Shown here: positions 16,192-24,627 of the stretch, in pieces | Position numbering within the stretch: position 1 is the first letter of the stretch | How the letters are laid out: every line of letters begins with the position of its first letter | Made by a program: the position numbers and the translations under genes | Notes under the pieces: generated by a model | Database searches by the model: none | Told to the model about the DNA's origin: nothing | What the model saw: the letters and a program-made list of their open reading frames with translations, nothing else | Source of the DNA: Sphingomonas xinjiangensis | GTDB taxonomy: Bacteria > Pseudomonadota > Alphaproteobacteria > Sphingomonadales > Sphingomonadaceae | Length of the DNA: 64,000 nucleotides | NCBI RefSeq assembly: GCF_014199255.1 | Contig: NZ_JACIJF010000007.1 | Span: 1 to 64,000 of the forward strand | Reading direction: 5' to 3'

Positions 16192-18726
16192 CTACAGATC
16201 GGGTAGAGACTGGTCGGCCTCGCCCCAGCCGGTGAGCGCGCGTGAGGCGGCACGGTCGAGCAGTTCAGCGGCGTCCCGAATGGTGTAGCGCTTCGCACTC
16301 TCCAAATCGCGCAACTCGCTCCAGGTTACCGGAGCGGCGACCGGCGCATCTTCCCGCGCCCGGGCGACATAAGGGAGCACTGCAGTCGCGCCACGCTGGT
16401 TGCGCAGATAGTCGATGAAGATTTTACCCTTGCGGGTGACTTTCTTGAGGTTGGCGGTGTACCGGTCGGGCTCGGCCTGGGCGAGCGCTCGGGCGAAGCG
16501 TTCGGCAAAGGAGCGGACTGCGGGCCAATCGGCCTGAGGCACCAGCGGGACGACGACGTGAACACCCTTGCCGCCGGAGAGCAGCGGCCAGCTGGTGAGG
16601 CCGATATCGGCAAGGTGGCCCTTCAGTTCCTCAGCAGCCTTCTTGACCTGCGTGAAGTCGAGCCCCTCGTCGGGATCAAGATCGAACACGAGGCGATCAG
16701 GCCGCTCGATGTCGGCTACCGGCGCCCCCCAGCCGTGGAACTCGATCGTGCCCATCTGCACGCAAGCCATCATACCGTCGACGTCGTCGACATAGAGATA
16801 GGGCTGCGTGCTGCCGTCCTTTTCACGAACTTGGACATGGTGGACGTCGTCGCCAAAGCTGCCGGCGTCATGCTTCTGGAAGAAGCAATGTTTCGCCCGG
16901 CCCTGGGGACAGCGGACGAGGCTGATCGGGCGGTTGCCGAGCCAGCGCAGCGCAGCGGGGGCTATGGCCTGGTAGTAGTCCGCGAGCTCGCCCTTGGTGA
17001 GGCCGGACTCGGGGTAGATCACGCGTTCGCGGCTGCTGATCTTGATGTGCGTTTCGGGCGCGGCTGGCAGCGCCGTGGGCGTTTCCGGCACCACGTCCTT
17101 GGCCTGTTTGTCTTCGCGCAGGCCAAGGAAGCTGCCGTGGCGCACAACATTTTCGGCGGTGAACTCGGTAAAGGCGACTTCGGCGACAAGCTGCGGCTTG
17201 AGCCAATGCGCGCCGCGTGCTTCGGCCTTGGGAACGGCGGTTGCTGGCTCGTCCGCCTTGATCCGGTCGAAGCGCTCGCGCAAGTCGTGAAGCGTTTGCG
17301 TGCTGAAGCCCGTGCCGACCTTGCCGGCGTACCGCAGGCCGTCGGTCCCATTGAGGCCGAGCAGCAGCGAACGGAAGCCGCGGCCTTTGGCGGTCGAGGG
17401 CGTCCAGCCGATGATCACGAATTCCTGGCGCTGGATGCACTTCACCTTGAGCCAGGACTTGGTGCGGGTGCCGCGATAAGGCGCGTCGGCACGCTTGGAA
17501 ACGATGCCCTCATATCCTTGGTCGCACATCGTCTTGAAGAGCTTCTCGCCGTTGCCGATGATGTGCTCGGAGAATTGGATGCGTGGATCTGCCCCCTCGA
17601 CGACGGCCCGCAGCCGCTCCTTGCGTGCGAGTTGCGGAAGCGCGGTGACGTCGCCGCCCCCGGCGAGCAAATCGAAGGCGAACAGTGTCAGGTCGTGGCC
17701 CCCGGCGGAGATCGCTTCCTGAAGCGTCGAAAAGTCAGGCTTGCCGTTCTTGAATGCGACAATCTCACCATCGAGCAGCGTGCCAGGTGGGAGCGTGGCG
17801 GCGGCTTCGGCAATGCCGGGGAACTTCTCGGTCCAATCTAGCCCGGAGCGGGTGTAAATTTTAACAGCGTTGGTGCCGGTGGCCACCAGGGCGCGGTAGC
17901 CGTCATATTTCACCTCGTGGAGCCAAGCGGTGCCGGTGGGAACGGTGTCGACCAGGGTGGCGAGTTGAGGAGCGCTAAAGGGGGGGGCTTTCGCCTTCTT
18001 AGAACCTCCCCCGGAGGGGGTGGGAGACCGTCCGGAGGACCGTGGATGGAAATCCGCCATAGGTGATTCGCTTGGGGCGATTACCCCTCCACCACCCGCG
18101 GCGCCGGCGCGTGCCCTCCCCCTCTGAGGGAGGTTCTTTTTGAGGACTTTCTTCGCCTCGGCGATTTCCTGCATGGTGCGGCCGGTGTGGACGCTGGTCA
18201 GACCGGTTTCAACAAGGAGGTCGGTGGCCCCGGCGAAGCCATCGTTTATTTTGCGGAGCAGCCAGTTTTCGTTCTTTTCCTTCGCGCGAGGCTTGAGGCG
18301 GATGAGGAGCCATTCGCCCTTCATCCGCTCTCCATCGAGGCGGAAATGCAGGTGGCCCTGTTCCAGGTCTTTAGCCGACTTGCCCTCGATCGGCTCCCAG
18401 AAGCCATCGTCCCATAGCATGACCGTGCCGCCACCATATTCGCCCTTGGGGATCGTGCCCTCGAAATCGGCATAGGACAGCGGATGATCCTCGGTACGGA
18501 CGGCCAGGCGCTTTTCATTGGGATCGAGGCTAGGGCCGCGAGTGACGGCCCAGCTTTTCAGGACGCCGTCGACTTCGAGGCGGAAGTCCCAATGCAGGCG
18601 CGTAGCGTCGTGCTTCTGGACGATGAAGCGGTTGCCACCGGTGGGTGCGACCGTGCCAGCGGGTTCGGCGGTCTTCGCGAAGTCGCGCTTGGCGTTGTAT
18701 TTGGCGAGGGGGTCGAGCTTGGCCAT
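16192..18726 (-). CDS. ligD: Multidomain DNA ligase D
   Basis: An 844-residue LigD that completes bacterial non-homologous end joining. Order: an N-terminal 3'-phosphoesterase domain (residues 1-180; HWDFRLE with H45/D47, and HPLSY), an ATP-dependent ligase domain with the nucleotidyl lysine K273 in EVKYDGYR, and a C-terminal primase-polymerase domain with FDLDP and FIDYLRNQRGATAV. The linker between the first two domains (about 198-242) is encoded by a repeat element described separately. The start lies 5 bp after the ku stop, so ku-ligD is one operon. The PE-Lig-Pol order is common in alphaproteobacteria, in contrast to Pol-PE-Lig in mycobacteria. Confidence 0.95.
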   Translation of the reverse strand: MAKLDPLAKYNAKRDFAKTAEPAGTVAPTGGNRFIVQKHDATRLHWDFRLEVDGVLKSWAVTRGPSLDPNEKRLAVRTEDHPLSYADFEGTIPKGEYGGGTVMLWDDGFWEPIEGKSAKDLEQGHLHFRLDGERMKGEWLLIRLKPRAKEKNENWLLRKINDGFAGATDLLVETGLTSVHTGRTMQEIAEAKKVLKKNLPQRGRARAGAAGGGGVIAPSESPMADFHPRSSGRSPTPSGGGSKKAKAPPFSAPQLATLVDTVPTGTAWLHEVKYDGYRALVATGTNAVKIYTRSGLDWTEKFPGIAEAAATLPPGTLLDGEIVAFKNGKPDFSTLQEAISAGGHDLTLFAFDLLAGGGDVTALPQLARKERLRAVVEGADPRIQFSEHIIGNGEKLFKTMCDQGYEGIVSKRADAPYRGTRTKSWLKVKCIQRQEFVIIGWTPSTAKGRGFRSLLLGLNGTDGLRYAGKVGTGFSTQTLHDLRERFDRIKADEPATAVPKAEARGAHWLKPQLVAEVAFTEFTAENVVRHGSFLGLREDKQAKDVVPETPTALPAAPETHIKISSRERVIYPESGLTKGELADYYQAIAPAALRWLGNRPISLVRCPQGRAKHCFFQKHDAGSFGDDVHHVQVREKDGSTQPYLYVDDVDGMMACVQMGTIEFHGWGAPVADIERPDRLVFDLDPDEGLDFTQVKKAAEELKGHLADIGLTSWPLLSGGKGVHVVVPLVPQADWPAVRSFAERFARALAQAEPDRYTANLKKVTRKGKIFIDYLRNQRGATAVLPYVARAREDAPVAAPVTWSELRDLESAKRYTIRDAAELLDRAASRALTGWGEADQSLPDL
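18001..18137. repeat. Palindrome-ended repeat element inside ligD
   Basis: A 137-bp segment begins AGAACCTCCC (18001-18010) and ends GGGAGGTTCT (18128-18137), perfect 10-bp inverted ends. It resembles intergenic elements of sphingomonads, with its runs of CCTCCCCC/GGAGGGGG. Here it is read in frame as the ligD linker, giving a Gly/Arg/Pro/Ser-rich stretch (residues about 198-242, from NLPQRGRARAGAA to SPTPSGGGS) that is unlike the flanking domains. Confidence 0.6.
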
Positions 18727-18731
18727 CCAAG

Positions 18732-19661
18732 TTACGCGCGCTTGCGGGCCGGCGCTTTTTTGGCCGCGCTGCTGCGGCTGCCGGCACGTGGTGCAGCGGG
18801 CTTGTCATTGGCAGCTTTGGGCGTGCTCTTCTTGGCCGGGGTCTTCTTGACGTCCGGGTCCTTGGCGGCGCCGGGCTTCTCGAGCGACTTCTTGAGCGCG
18901 GCCATCAGGTCGACCACGTTGGAGCCGCGGCTTGGCGCAGCGTCGCTCTCATCCTCAAGGATCTTCTTGCCCTTGGCTTTTTTCTTTCGCTCGATCAGGT
19001 CCTTGAGGGCGTCGACATAGCGATCGTGGAACTCCTGCGGATCGAACTTCGACGCCTTCTTGTCGATGAGCGTGGTTGCGAGATCGAGTAGCTCCGGGTC
19101 GGGTTCGGCATCGGGGATGTCGCGAAAATAGCCCTGCGCCTTGTTGACCTCATCAGCGTAGCGCAGGGTTTCGAGCACCAACCCACGCCCGCACGGCTTC
19201 AGGCTGACCACATATTCGCGGCCGCGCATGGCAAGCTGGCCGAGCCCGACCTTGCGGCTGCGGCGTAGTGCTTCGCGAAGGACGATGAAGGCTTCTTCGG
19301 CGAGGTCGTCGGCGGGCACGACGAAATAGGGCTTTTCGTAATAGAGCACATCGATTTCGTCGGCGTCGACGAACTGCGTGAGTTCCAGGGTCTTCTTGGA
19401 CTCGAGTTTCACTGCGTCGATCTCTTCCTGTTCGAGCAGGACATATTCGCCCTTCTCGACCTCGAAGCCCTTGACGATCTCATCGACGTCGACTGCGCCG
19501 ATGCCGGGCGCGACCTTTTCATATTTGATGCGCTTGCCGCTGGGTTCGTGGATCTGGTGGAAGCTGATCTGCGCGCCGGATTTGGTGGCGGAATAGATTT
19601 CGACCGGGATCGAGACCAGCGCCAGCCGTATCTGTCCTTGCCAATAGGCGCGCGCGGCCAT
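18732..19661 (-). CDS. ku: Ku DNA end-binding protein
   Basis: A 309-residue bacterial Ku homodimer subunit that threads onto double-strand break ends and recruits LigD. The start at 19661 gives MAARAYWQGQIRLALVSIPV, the typical Ku N-terminus; the frame upstream lacks this conservation. The beta-barrel core follows, with QISFHQIHEPSGKRIKYEK and GYFRDIPDAEPDPELLDLA. The last 60 or so residues are a Lys/Ala/Pro-rich tail (AKKAPARKRA at the end), which in bacterial Ku contributes DNA binding and LigD contact. It is cotranscribed with ligD and divergent from pdxH. Confidence 0.95.
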   Translation of the reverse strand: MAARAYWQGQIRLALVSIPVEIYSATKSGAQISFHQIHEPSGKRIKYEKVAPGIGAVDVDEIVKGFEVEKGEYVLLEQEEIDAVKLESKKTLELTQFVDADEIDVLYYEKPYFVVPADDLAEEAFIVLREALRRSRKVGLGQLAMRGREYVVSLKPCGRGLVLETLRYADEVNKAQGYFRDIPDAEPDPELLDLATTLIDKKASKFDPQEFHDRYVDALKDLIERKKKAKGKKILEDESDAAPSRGSNVVDLMAALKKSLEKPGAAKDPDVKKTPAKKSTPKAANDKPAAPRAGSRSSAAKKAPARKRA

Positions 19662-19795
19662 GATCGCTCTCCATCGTTGCGAGGCCGATTCAAAGCGCGA
19701 GGAAGGGAGTCGTTCCCACTGCTGATCCTCGCCCTGACGGAGGAGGATTGACGACGCCCCTCCCCGTTCCAAAGAGGATTGTGTATGGGCGTGCC

Positions 19796-20371
19796 ATGAC
19801 CGACCCCATCAGCCTGTTCGACGCCTGGTTTGCCGAGGCGCAGGCGAGCGAACCCAATGACCCGAACGCTATGGCATTGGCGACGGTGGACGGGCGTGGG
19901 CAGCCTTCCGTGCGGATGGTGCTGCTAAAGGGCCATGGCCCGGACGGCTTCGTATTCTACACCAACGGCGAGAGCCGCAAGGCCGCGGACCTTGCCGCCA
20001 GCCCGCGTGCGGCGCTGCTTTTCCACTGGAAGTCGCTGCGGCGGCAGGTGCGCATCGAGGGGCCCGTGTCGCAGGTCAGCGACGCCGAGTCGGACGCCTA
20101 TTTCGCCAGCCGCGGCCGCGACTCTCAGCTAGGCGCCTGGGCTTCGGACCAGTCCCGGCCGCTGGATGCACGCGAGAGATTCGAAGCGCGCTTTGCCGAG
20201 ACGCAGGCGCGGTTCGACGGCGCCGACGTGCCACGTCCCCCGCATTGGGGCGGTTGGCGTGTGAACCCGGAGCAGATCGAACTGTGGCAGGACCGCGCGC
20301 ACCGTCTGCATGAGCGGCGGCTGTTCGTGCGCAGCAACGCAGGGTGGCGCGAAGGGCTGCTATTCCCGTGA
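19796..20371 (+). CDS. pdxH: Pyridoxine/pyridoxamine 5'-phosphate oxidase
   Basis: A 191-residue FMN-dependent oxidase that makes pyridoxal 5'-phosphate in the cytoplasm. Family signatures seen: PNAMALATVDGRGQPSVRMVLLKG near residues 20-45, FYTNGESRKAADL (FMN and substrate site), FHWKSLRRQVRIEG, and the C-terminal PxHWGGWRVNPEQIELWQDRAHRLHER. The length is slightly below the usual 215 or so, because the N-terminal arm is short. The start at the ATG 19796 fits family alignment; the frame is open a little upstream but without a good ribosome site. It overlaps the following cation efflux gene. Confidence 0.93.
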   Translation: MTDPISLFDAWFAEAQASEPNDPNAMALATVDGRGQPSVRMVLLKGHGPDGFVFYTNGESRKAADLAASPRAALLFHWKSLRRQVRIEGPVSQVSDAESDAYFASRGRDSQLGAWASDQSRPLDARERFEARFAETQARFDGADVPRPPHWGGWRVNPEQIELWQDRAHRLHERRLFVRSNAGWREGLLFP

Positions 20372-21336
20372 ACGCGCCCGTCCAGATCAACGCGCCCACC
20401 CGCAAGCGGAGCCTGCTGAGCGAGACGACCGCGCGCGCCGCGATCGCAAGCGCAACCACCGCCATCCTGTTGCTGATCATGAAAGCCATTGCCGCGTGGC
20501 AAACGAGTTCGGTCGCGCTGCTGGGCAGTCTGGCGGACTCGAGCCTGGACGTGCTGGCGTCGCTGGTGACGCTATATGGCGTGCGGTTGGCGGCGACGCC
20601 GGCGGACCATGACCACCGCTTTGGCCATGGCAAGGCCGAGGCGTTGGCCGCGCTGTTCCAGGTGGCGTTGATAACTGCCTCTGCCCTGGCGATCGCCTGG
20701 CGCGCAGTGCAGTCGCTGGAGCGCGACACGCCGGTGTCCGATCCGGGGCTAGGTATTGCGGTGTCGGTGGTGGCGATCGTCGCGACGCTGATTTTGGTAT
20801 CGTACCAGAAGCGCATCATCGCTGAGACCGGATCGGTGGCGATCCAGGCGGACAGCCTCCATTATCAGGGTGATATCCTGCTTAACCTGTCGGTCATCCT
20901 GGCGCTGGTGCTGGAGCGCTATCTGGCGCTTGCCGGGGCGGACGCAGTGTTCGGCATTGTCATCGCGCTTTGGCTCGGCTGGGGCGCATTCAAGGCTTCG
21001 GCCGAGGCGATCGACCAATTGATGGACAAGGAATGGCCCGAAGCGGAGCGGTCGCGTTTCATCGAAGTGGCAATCGGCAATCCAGATGTGCGGGGCATCC
21101 ACGACTTCCGCACCCGGCGATCGGGCGATCACGCCTTTGCGCAGTTCCACATGGTGGTGGCGCGCGACATGAGCGTCGCCGAGGCGCACGACGTTGTCGA
21201 GGAGGTGGAGGATGCGTTACACGCCGCCTTCCCGCGCACCGAAGTGCTGATCCATCTTGATCCCGAAGGCCATGTCGATACCGACAACCCGCTGGTCGAA
21301 CAGGACGTCACTCCCCACTGGTTCCGGAAGCGCTGA
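20368..21336 (+). CDS. Cation diffusion facilitator (FieF/CzcD-type) efflux protein
   Basis: A 322-residue divalent metal/proton antiporter of the inner membrane. It has six hydrophobic segments between about residues 28 and 215. The CDF metal site is visible as SLADSSLDVLASL in helix 2 (D-x3-D) and HDHRFGHGKAEALAA after it. In helix 5 QADSLHYQGDILLN gives the second D-x3-D type pair, a FieF-like arrangement. The cytoplasmic C-terminal domain contains GIHDFRTRRSGDHAFAQFHM. The GTG at 20368 overlaps the pdxH stop (GTGA); a GTG at 20344 is the alternative. The phzF-like gene starts on its stop, so three genes form one unit. Metal preference (Zn or Fe) is not decided. Confidence 0.9.
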   Translation: MNAPVQINAPTRKRSLLSETTARAAIASATTAILLLIMKAIAAWQTSSVALLGSLADSSLDVLASLVTLYGVRLAATPADHDHRFGHGKAEALAALFQVALITASALAIAWRAVQSLERDTPVSDPGLGIAVSVVAIVATLILVSYQKRIIAETGSVAIQADSLHYQGDILLNLSVILALVLERYLALAGADAVFGIVIALWLGWGAFKASAEAIDQLMDKEWPEAERSRFIEVAIGNPDVRGIHDFRTRRSGDHAFAQFHMVVARDMSVAEAHDVVEEVEDALHAAFPRTEVLIHLDPEGHVDTDNPLVEQDVTPHWFRKR

Positions 21337-22130
21337 TGCCTACCCTGCCCTTTGCCCAGATCGATGCATTTGCCGACCGGCCTTTCGCCGGCAATCCCGC
21401 AGCGGTGGTGCCGCTCGACACGTGGCTGGACGATGCCGTGCTCCAGGCCATAGCGGCAGAGAACAACCTGTCGGAGACCGCCTTCTTCGTGCCAGACTCC
21501 AGCGGGCAAACCGATTTCGAGCTGCGCTGGTTCACGCCGGCGGTGGAAGTGAAACTATGCGGGCATGCGACACTGGCGAGCGGCCACTACCTGCTGTCGG
21601 CCGACGGCGCGCGTGAGCGGGTAACGTTTCGGACCCGCCAGTCAGGGATGCTGGAAGTCGCGCGCGATGGCGAGGGCTATTCCATGGCGCTGCCAGCCTA
21701 TCCACCCGCCCCTGCCGAGATGCCTGGGCTGCTCGCAGCGCTGGGCGTGGAGGGCGAGACGTTGCGCCACCCGCGCGGATATGACCTAACCGTGGTGGAA
21801 AACGCCACCATCGTGCGCGGGCTGGCGCCCGATTTCGCCGCACTGGCGGCGCTGGGAGACACGCTCAACATCGTCACTGCGCCCGGTGATGGCGGAGTGG
21901 ACGTCGTCAGCCGCGTGTTCGCGCCGGCGGTGGGGCTGGACGAGGATCCGGTCACCGGATCAGCGCATGCGGTGCTCGCGCCGTATTGGGCGAAGCGGCT
22001 AGGGCGGGAACGGTTCTCGGCGTTCCAGGCAAGCGCGCGCGGCGGCCGTGTCGAGTGCCGTATCGAGGACGAGCGCGTGGTGCTGGGCGGGACGTGCGTG
22101 ACGGTGATCGAAGGCCGGTTGTTCTTGTGA
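21336..22130 (+). CDS. PhzF-family epimerase/isomerase-like protein
   Basis: A 264-residue protein with the diaminopimelate-epimerase-like double fold. Conserved PhzF features are QIDAFADRPFAGNPAAV at the start, the catalytic Glu in NNLSETAFF (near residue 46), RWFTPAVEVKLCGHATLAS (60-80) and GLDEDPVTGSAHAVLAPYW (near 205-223). Most bacterial members are isomerases of unknown substrate and not phenazine enzymes, and no phenazine genes are here. Its ATG overlaps the stop of the cation efflux gene (TGATG), so it is translationally coupled to it. Confidence 0.85.
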   Translation: MPTLPFAQIDAFADRPFAGNPAAVVPLDTWLDDAVLQAIAAENNLSETAFFVPDSSGQTDFELRWFTPAVEVKLCGHATLASGHYLLSADGARERVTFRTRQSGMLEVARDGEGYSMALPAYPPAPAEMPGLLAALGVEGETLRHPRGYDLTVVENATIVRGLAPDFAALAALGDTLNIVTAPGDGGVDVVSRVFAPAVGLDEDPVTGSAHAVLAPYWAKRLGRERFSAFQASARGGRVECRIEDERVVLGGTCVTVIEGRLFL

Positions 22131-22161
22131 ATACATCCTCCGCCGAAGGCGGATGCATTCA
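22128..22161. terminator. Palindrome between convergent genes
   Basis: TCCGCC-GAA-GGCGGA (22139-22153) forms a tight hairpin, with an outer TGAAT/ATTCA extension. It sits exactly where the phzF-like gene and mnmA converge and includes both stop regions. It probably serves as a bidirectional terminator, although there is no long T run. Confidence 0.45.
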
Positions 22162-23268
22162 GGCCAGCGCCAGTTCCGCGCGCTCGGTTTGCTGGATCCA
22201 GCCACCGCCGAGCACGCGATCGCCGGCGTAGAGCACCGCAGCCTGCCCAGGGGCGACGCCATATTCGGGGAGTTCGAAGGTCACGCGGTCATGCTCAAGG
22301 CGCGCGGGCACGGGCTTGGCGAGGCTGCGGACTTTGACGGTCATTTCGCCGTGATAGTCTCCCGCGAGCCAGTTGATGTTGTCGATGCGCGCGGTGCGCA
22401 CGGCAAGCGCGCGCTTGGGGCCCACGATCACCTGGCGCGACGCCGAGTCTAAGCGGAGGACGTAGTAAGGCTCGGCGGCGCCGCCTATCTCCAGGCCGCG
22501 GCGTTGGCCGACGGTGAAGTGGATCAGCCCCTTGTGCTGGCCGAGCACTCGGCCCGCCTCATCTACGATATCGCCGCTGGTTTCCACCTCAGGGCGCAGC
22601 TTCTTGACCAAGCTGGCATAGTCCCGGTCGGGAACGAAGCAGATATCTTGGCTGTCGGGCTTCGCGGCGACGCCCAGGCCGAGCTCGGCGGCGAGTTCGC
22701 GCACCTGCGCCTTGGGCATGCCACCCAAGGGGAAGCGCAGGAAATCGAGCTGTGCGGCCGTGGTGGCGAAAAGGAAATAGCTCTGGTCCCGCGCCGGATC
22801 GATCGCGCGGTGCAGCTCGGGGCCATATGCGCCTTCGACCCGGCGGACATAATGGCCAGTGGCCAGGCAATCGGCACCCAGATCGCGAGCGAGCGCGAAC
22901 AGGTCCGTGAATTTGGGCCCCATGTTGCACTTTACGCAAGGGATCGGGGTGCGCCCGGCGAGATATTCGTCGGCGAAATCGTCGATCACCGTCTCGCGGA
23001 AGCTCGACGCGTGGTCGAAGACATAATGCGCGATGCCCAGCTTATCGCACACCGCGCGCGCGTCGCGGATGTCGCGGCCGGCGCAGCACGAGCCGACGCG
23101 GCCCACCGCCTCGCCATGATCATATAGCTGAAGGGTGACACCGATGGTCTCCGCACCGCTCGCCGCGGCGAGCCCGGCAACAACCGAGGAATCGACGCCG
23201 CCAGACATGGCGACCACGATGCGCCGCGCCTTAAGCGGCTGCGAAAGCTGGAAATCGGCGGGGGTCAT
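22159..23268 (-). CDS. mnmA: tRNA-specific 2-thiouridylase MnmA
   Basis: A 369-residue enzyme that puts sulfur on U34 of tRNAs for Lys, Glu and Gln. The PP-loop SGGVDSSV lies at about residues 22-29. The catalytic cysteines are in [12 protein letters not shown] (near 113-116) and [10 protein letters not shown] (near 210). GHYVRR and GQRRGLEIG are also family signatures. The length matches MnmA. It is transcribed alone and converges on the phzF-like gene. Its start region faces a 490-bp gap ahead of sciP. Confidence 0.95.
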   Translation of the reverse strand: MTPADFQLSQPLKARRIVVAMSGGVDSSVVAGLAAASGAETIGVTLQLYDHGEAVGRVGSCCAGRDIRDARAVCDKLGIAHYVFDHASSFRETVIDDFADEYLAGRTPIPCVKCNMGPKFTDLFALARDLGADCLATGHYVRRVEGAYGPELHRAIDPARDQSYFLFATTAAQLDFLRFPLGGMPKAQVRELAAELGLGVAAKPDSQDICFVPDRDYASLVKKLRPEVETSGDIVDEAGRVLGQHKGLIHFTVGQRRGLEIGGAAEPYYVLRLDSASRQVIVGPKRALAVRTARIDNINWLAGDYHGEMTVKVRSLAKPVPARLEHDRVTFELPEYGVAPGQAAVLYAGDRVLGGGWIQQTERAELALA

Positions 23269-23760
23269 TGCCGGCTTCCATAAGCTTTTGTGCCGGAATG
23301 ATCCAGCCGCAGCCGTCCTCCACCAATTCGAAACTCAGGTTAAGCGACGGTGTGCATCATCTTTACGGCACTTTCATGCCCTGGCGCTAAAGCCGACTGC
23401 CCAACGACGTCGCACCGGAAACCCATCCCCTTGGACCTAAGCTTTGCCAGAATGGATCGAGACGTGGCGGTCACAGCCATGCCGACCCAGTTGGCGGTGC
23501 TGCTGGTGGGCATGGCGGCGCGGCAGGCGGCAAGCCCCACGGCACGGGTGCAGGCGCGGATCGGCATGGCAGCGGCGGCCGTGACGCTGCTCGCCCCCCG
23601 CCATGGGTGCTTTCACCGTGCAGCGGCGTGGGCGCTAAGGGCCGAAAGCAAGAATGAAGACGGCGTTAACCTTGGCGTTTTAGCCGATGTTCAAGCACCG
23701 GCGGATAGCAAGGCATCGCGAGTTGCGTAGCTGGGGCAGAAGCCCCGAAGAGGCACAGAA
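23269..23760. other. Gap upstream of sciP; no convincing gene
   Basis: About 490 bp. A minus-strand frame from 23567 to 23340 (75 residues, MPIRACTRAVGL at the start) has GC-rich third positions but no Shine-Dalgarno and no recognisable motif, so it is not called. The region should contain promoters for both mnmA and sciP; I could not pick out an unambiguous CtrA site. Confidence 0.4.
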
Positions 23761-24060
23761 ATGATTGAGAACCAGAAGATCCGTCCGGCAAAGGTCATCG
23801 GGCCGCTCGGCGAGCCGCTGACCCTCGACACGCTGCCCCCGCCCTCCACGACCCGTTGGGTCGTGCGGCGCAAGGCCGAAGTCGTCGCGGCCGTTAATGG
23901 CGGATTGCTGAGCGTGGACGAAGTCTGCGAACGCTATAGCCTGACCGTGGAGGAATTCGCCGGATGGCAACGCGCAATCGACCGTTCGGGCATGCCCGGG
24001 CTTCGCGTAACGCGCATTCAGCACTACCGCTCGCTGTACGACCGCCAACAGAAGTTCTGA
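23761..24060 (+). CDS. sciP: CtrA inhibitor SciP (DUF1153)
   Basis: A 99-residue DNA-binding protein. In Caulobacter, SciP binds CtrA-regulated promoters and blocks CtrA activation in G1 cells. The family pattern is clear: VIGPLGEPLTLDTLPPP, then RWVVRRKAEVVAAV, and a helix-turn-helix with GLLSVDEVCERYSLTVEEF, ending RVTRIQHYR. Length and order fit known members. Its presence places the organism among alphaproteobacteria with the CtrA cell-cycle circuit. The gene is monocistronic and followed by a hairpin terminator. Function in this species is inferred from the family. Confidence 0.92.
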   Translation: MIENQKIRPAKVIGPLGEPLTLDTLPPPSTTRWVVRRKAEVVAAVNGGLLSVDEVCERYSLTVEEFAGWQRAIDRSGMPGLRVTRIQHYRSLYDRQQKF

Positions 24061-24094
24061 AGCGGCCGCTGCCGTCCCTTACCTTGTGGGCCCA

Positions 24095-24130
24095 AGCGGC
24101 TCGCCTCTCACAGAGGCGGGCTGCTTTTCT
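24095..24130 (+). terminator. Rho-independent terminator after sciP
   Basis: Two 14-base arms (24095-24108 and 24112-24125) pair around a three-base loop with two G-T wobbles. They are followed by TTTCTTTG. Confidence 0.7.
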
Positions 24131-24260
24131 TTGCGTCACAGGTTGACAAGCGGAAAGTTCCGCGCGTGCGCTGAAATATCGTGACGGAACCAATATGAGT
24201 ATCCGCGAATTTTCCCTTACGTCTGCCCGGCCCGCCGGGCTCATAAAGGAGGGACTAGTC

Positions 24261-24512
24261 ATGGGTCTTATTGTTTGGCTCGTCATCGGCGGTGTTGTCG
24301 GTTGGCTCGCGAGTATCGTCATGCGTACCGACGCGTCGCAGGGCATTTTCCTGAACGTGGTTGTCGGCATCGTTGGCGCGTTCATTGCCAGCCTGTTGTT
24401 CGGTTCCGGCATCAACGAGGGCGTCACCCTGATGACGTTCCTGACCTCGCTGGTGGGTGCGATCATCCTCCTGGCGATCGTCAATCTGGTGCGTCGCGGC
24501 GCAGTCCGCTAA
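24261..24512 (+). CDS. GlsB/YeaQ/YmgE-family stress membrane protein
   Basis: An 83-residue transglycosylase-associated family protein with three hydrophobic helices. It has the signature GGVVGWLASIVMRTD near residues 10-24 and NVVVGIVGAFIASLLFG near 31-47, ending in basic residues VRRGAVR. AAGGAGGGAC just before the ATG at 24261 decides the start; the upstream frame MSIREFS is unlikely. Family members are induced in stress and stationary phase, and the biochemical role is not known. The gene is flanked by strong terminators and so is its own unit. Confidence 0.85.
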   Translation: MGLIVWLVIGGVVGWLASIVMRTDASQGIFLNVVVGIVGAFIASLLFGSGINEGVTLMTFLTSLVGAIILLAIVNLVRRGAVR

Positions 24513-24527
24513 GCACGGACACCAAAG

Positions 24528-24561
24528 AAAAAGGGGCCGTCCCGGTGGGCGGCCCCTTTTT
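24528..24561 (+). terminator. Strong rho-independent terminator after the GlsB-type gene
   Basis: AAAAAGGGGCCG (24528-24539) pairs perfectly with CGGCCCCTTTTT (24550-24561) across a 10-base loop. The symmetric A and T tails allow it to work in both directions, also ending the SIMPL gene transcript. Confidence 0.9.
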
Positions 24562-24627
24562 CGTGCCCGTAGTCGTTTGCTGGGCAGCAGCGCGGCCCAG
24601 CGACAGCAACGCGGCAGGTGACGCCGG

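Noticed and set aside
14882-16206. Long plus-strand frames opposite the hybrid kinase
   Set aside because: They are mirror frames of a well-supported gene in GC-rich DNA and have no family motifs.
16558-17841. 427-residue plus-strand frame opposite ligD
   Set aside because: Shadow of the ligase and polymerase domains; no ribosome site and no recognisable motif.
23340-23567. 75-residue minus-strand frame upstream of sciP
   Set aside because: GC-rich third positions but no start signal or motif; GC-rich DNA gives such frames on both strands.
24186-24210. EcfG promoter for the GlsB-type gene
   Set aside because: GGAAC is present at 24186-24190, but no CGTT occurs 16-17 bases downstream.
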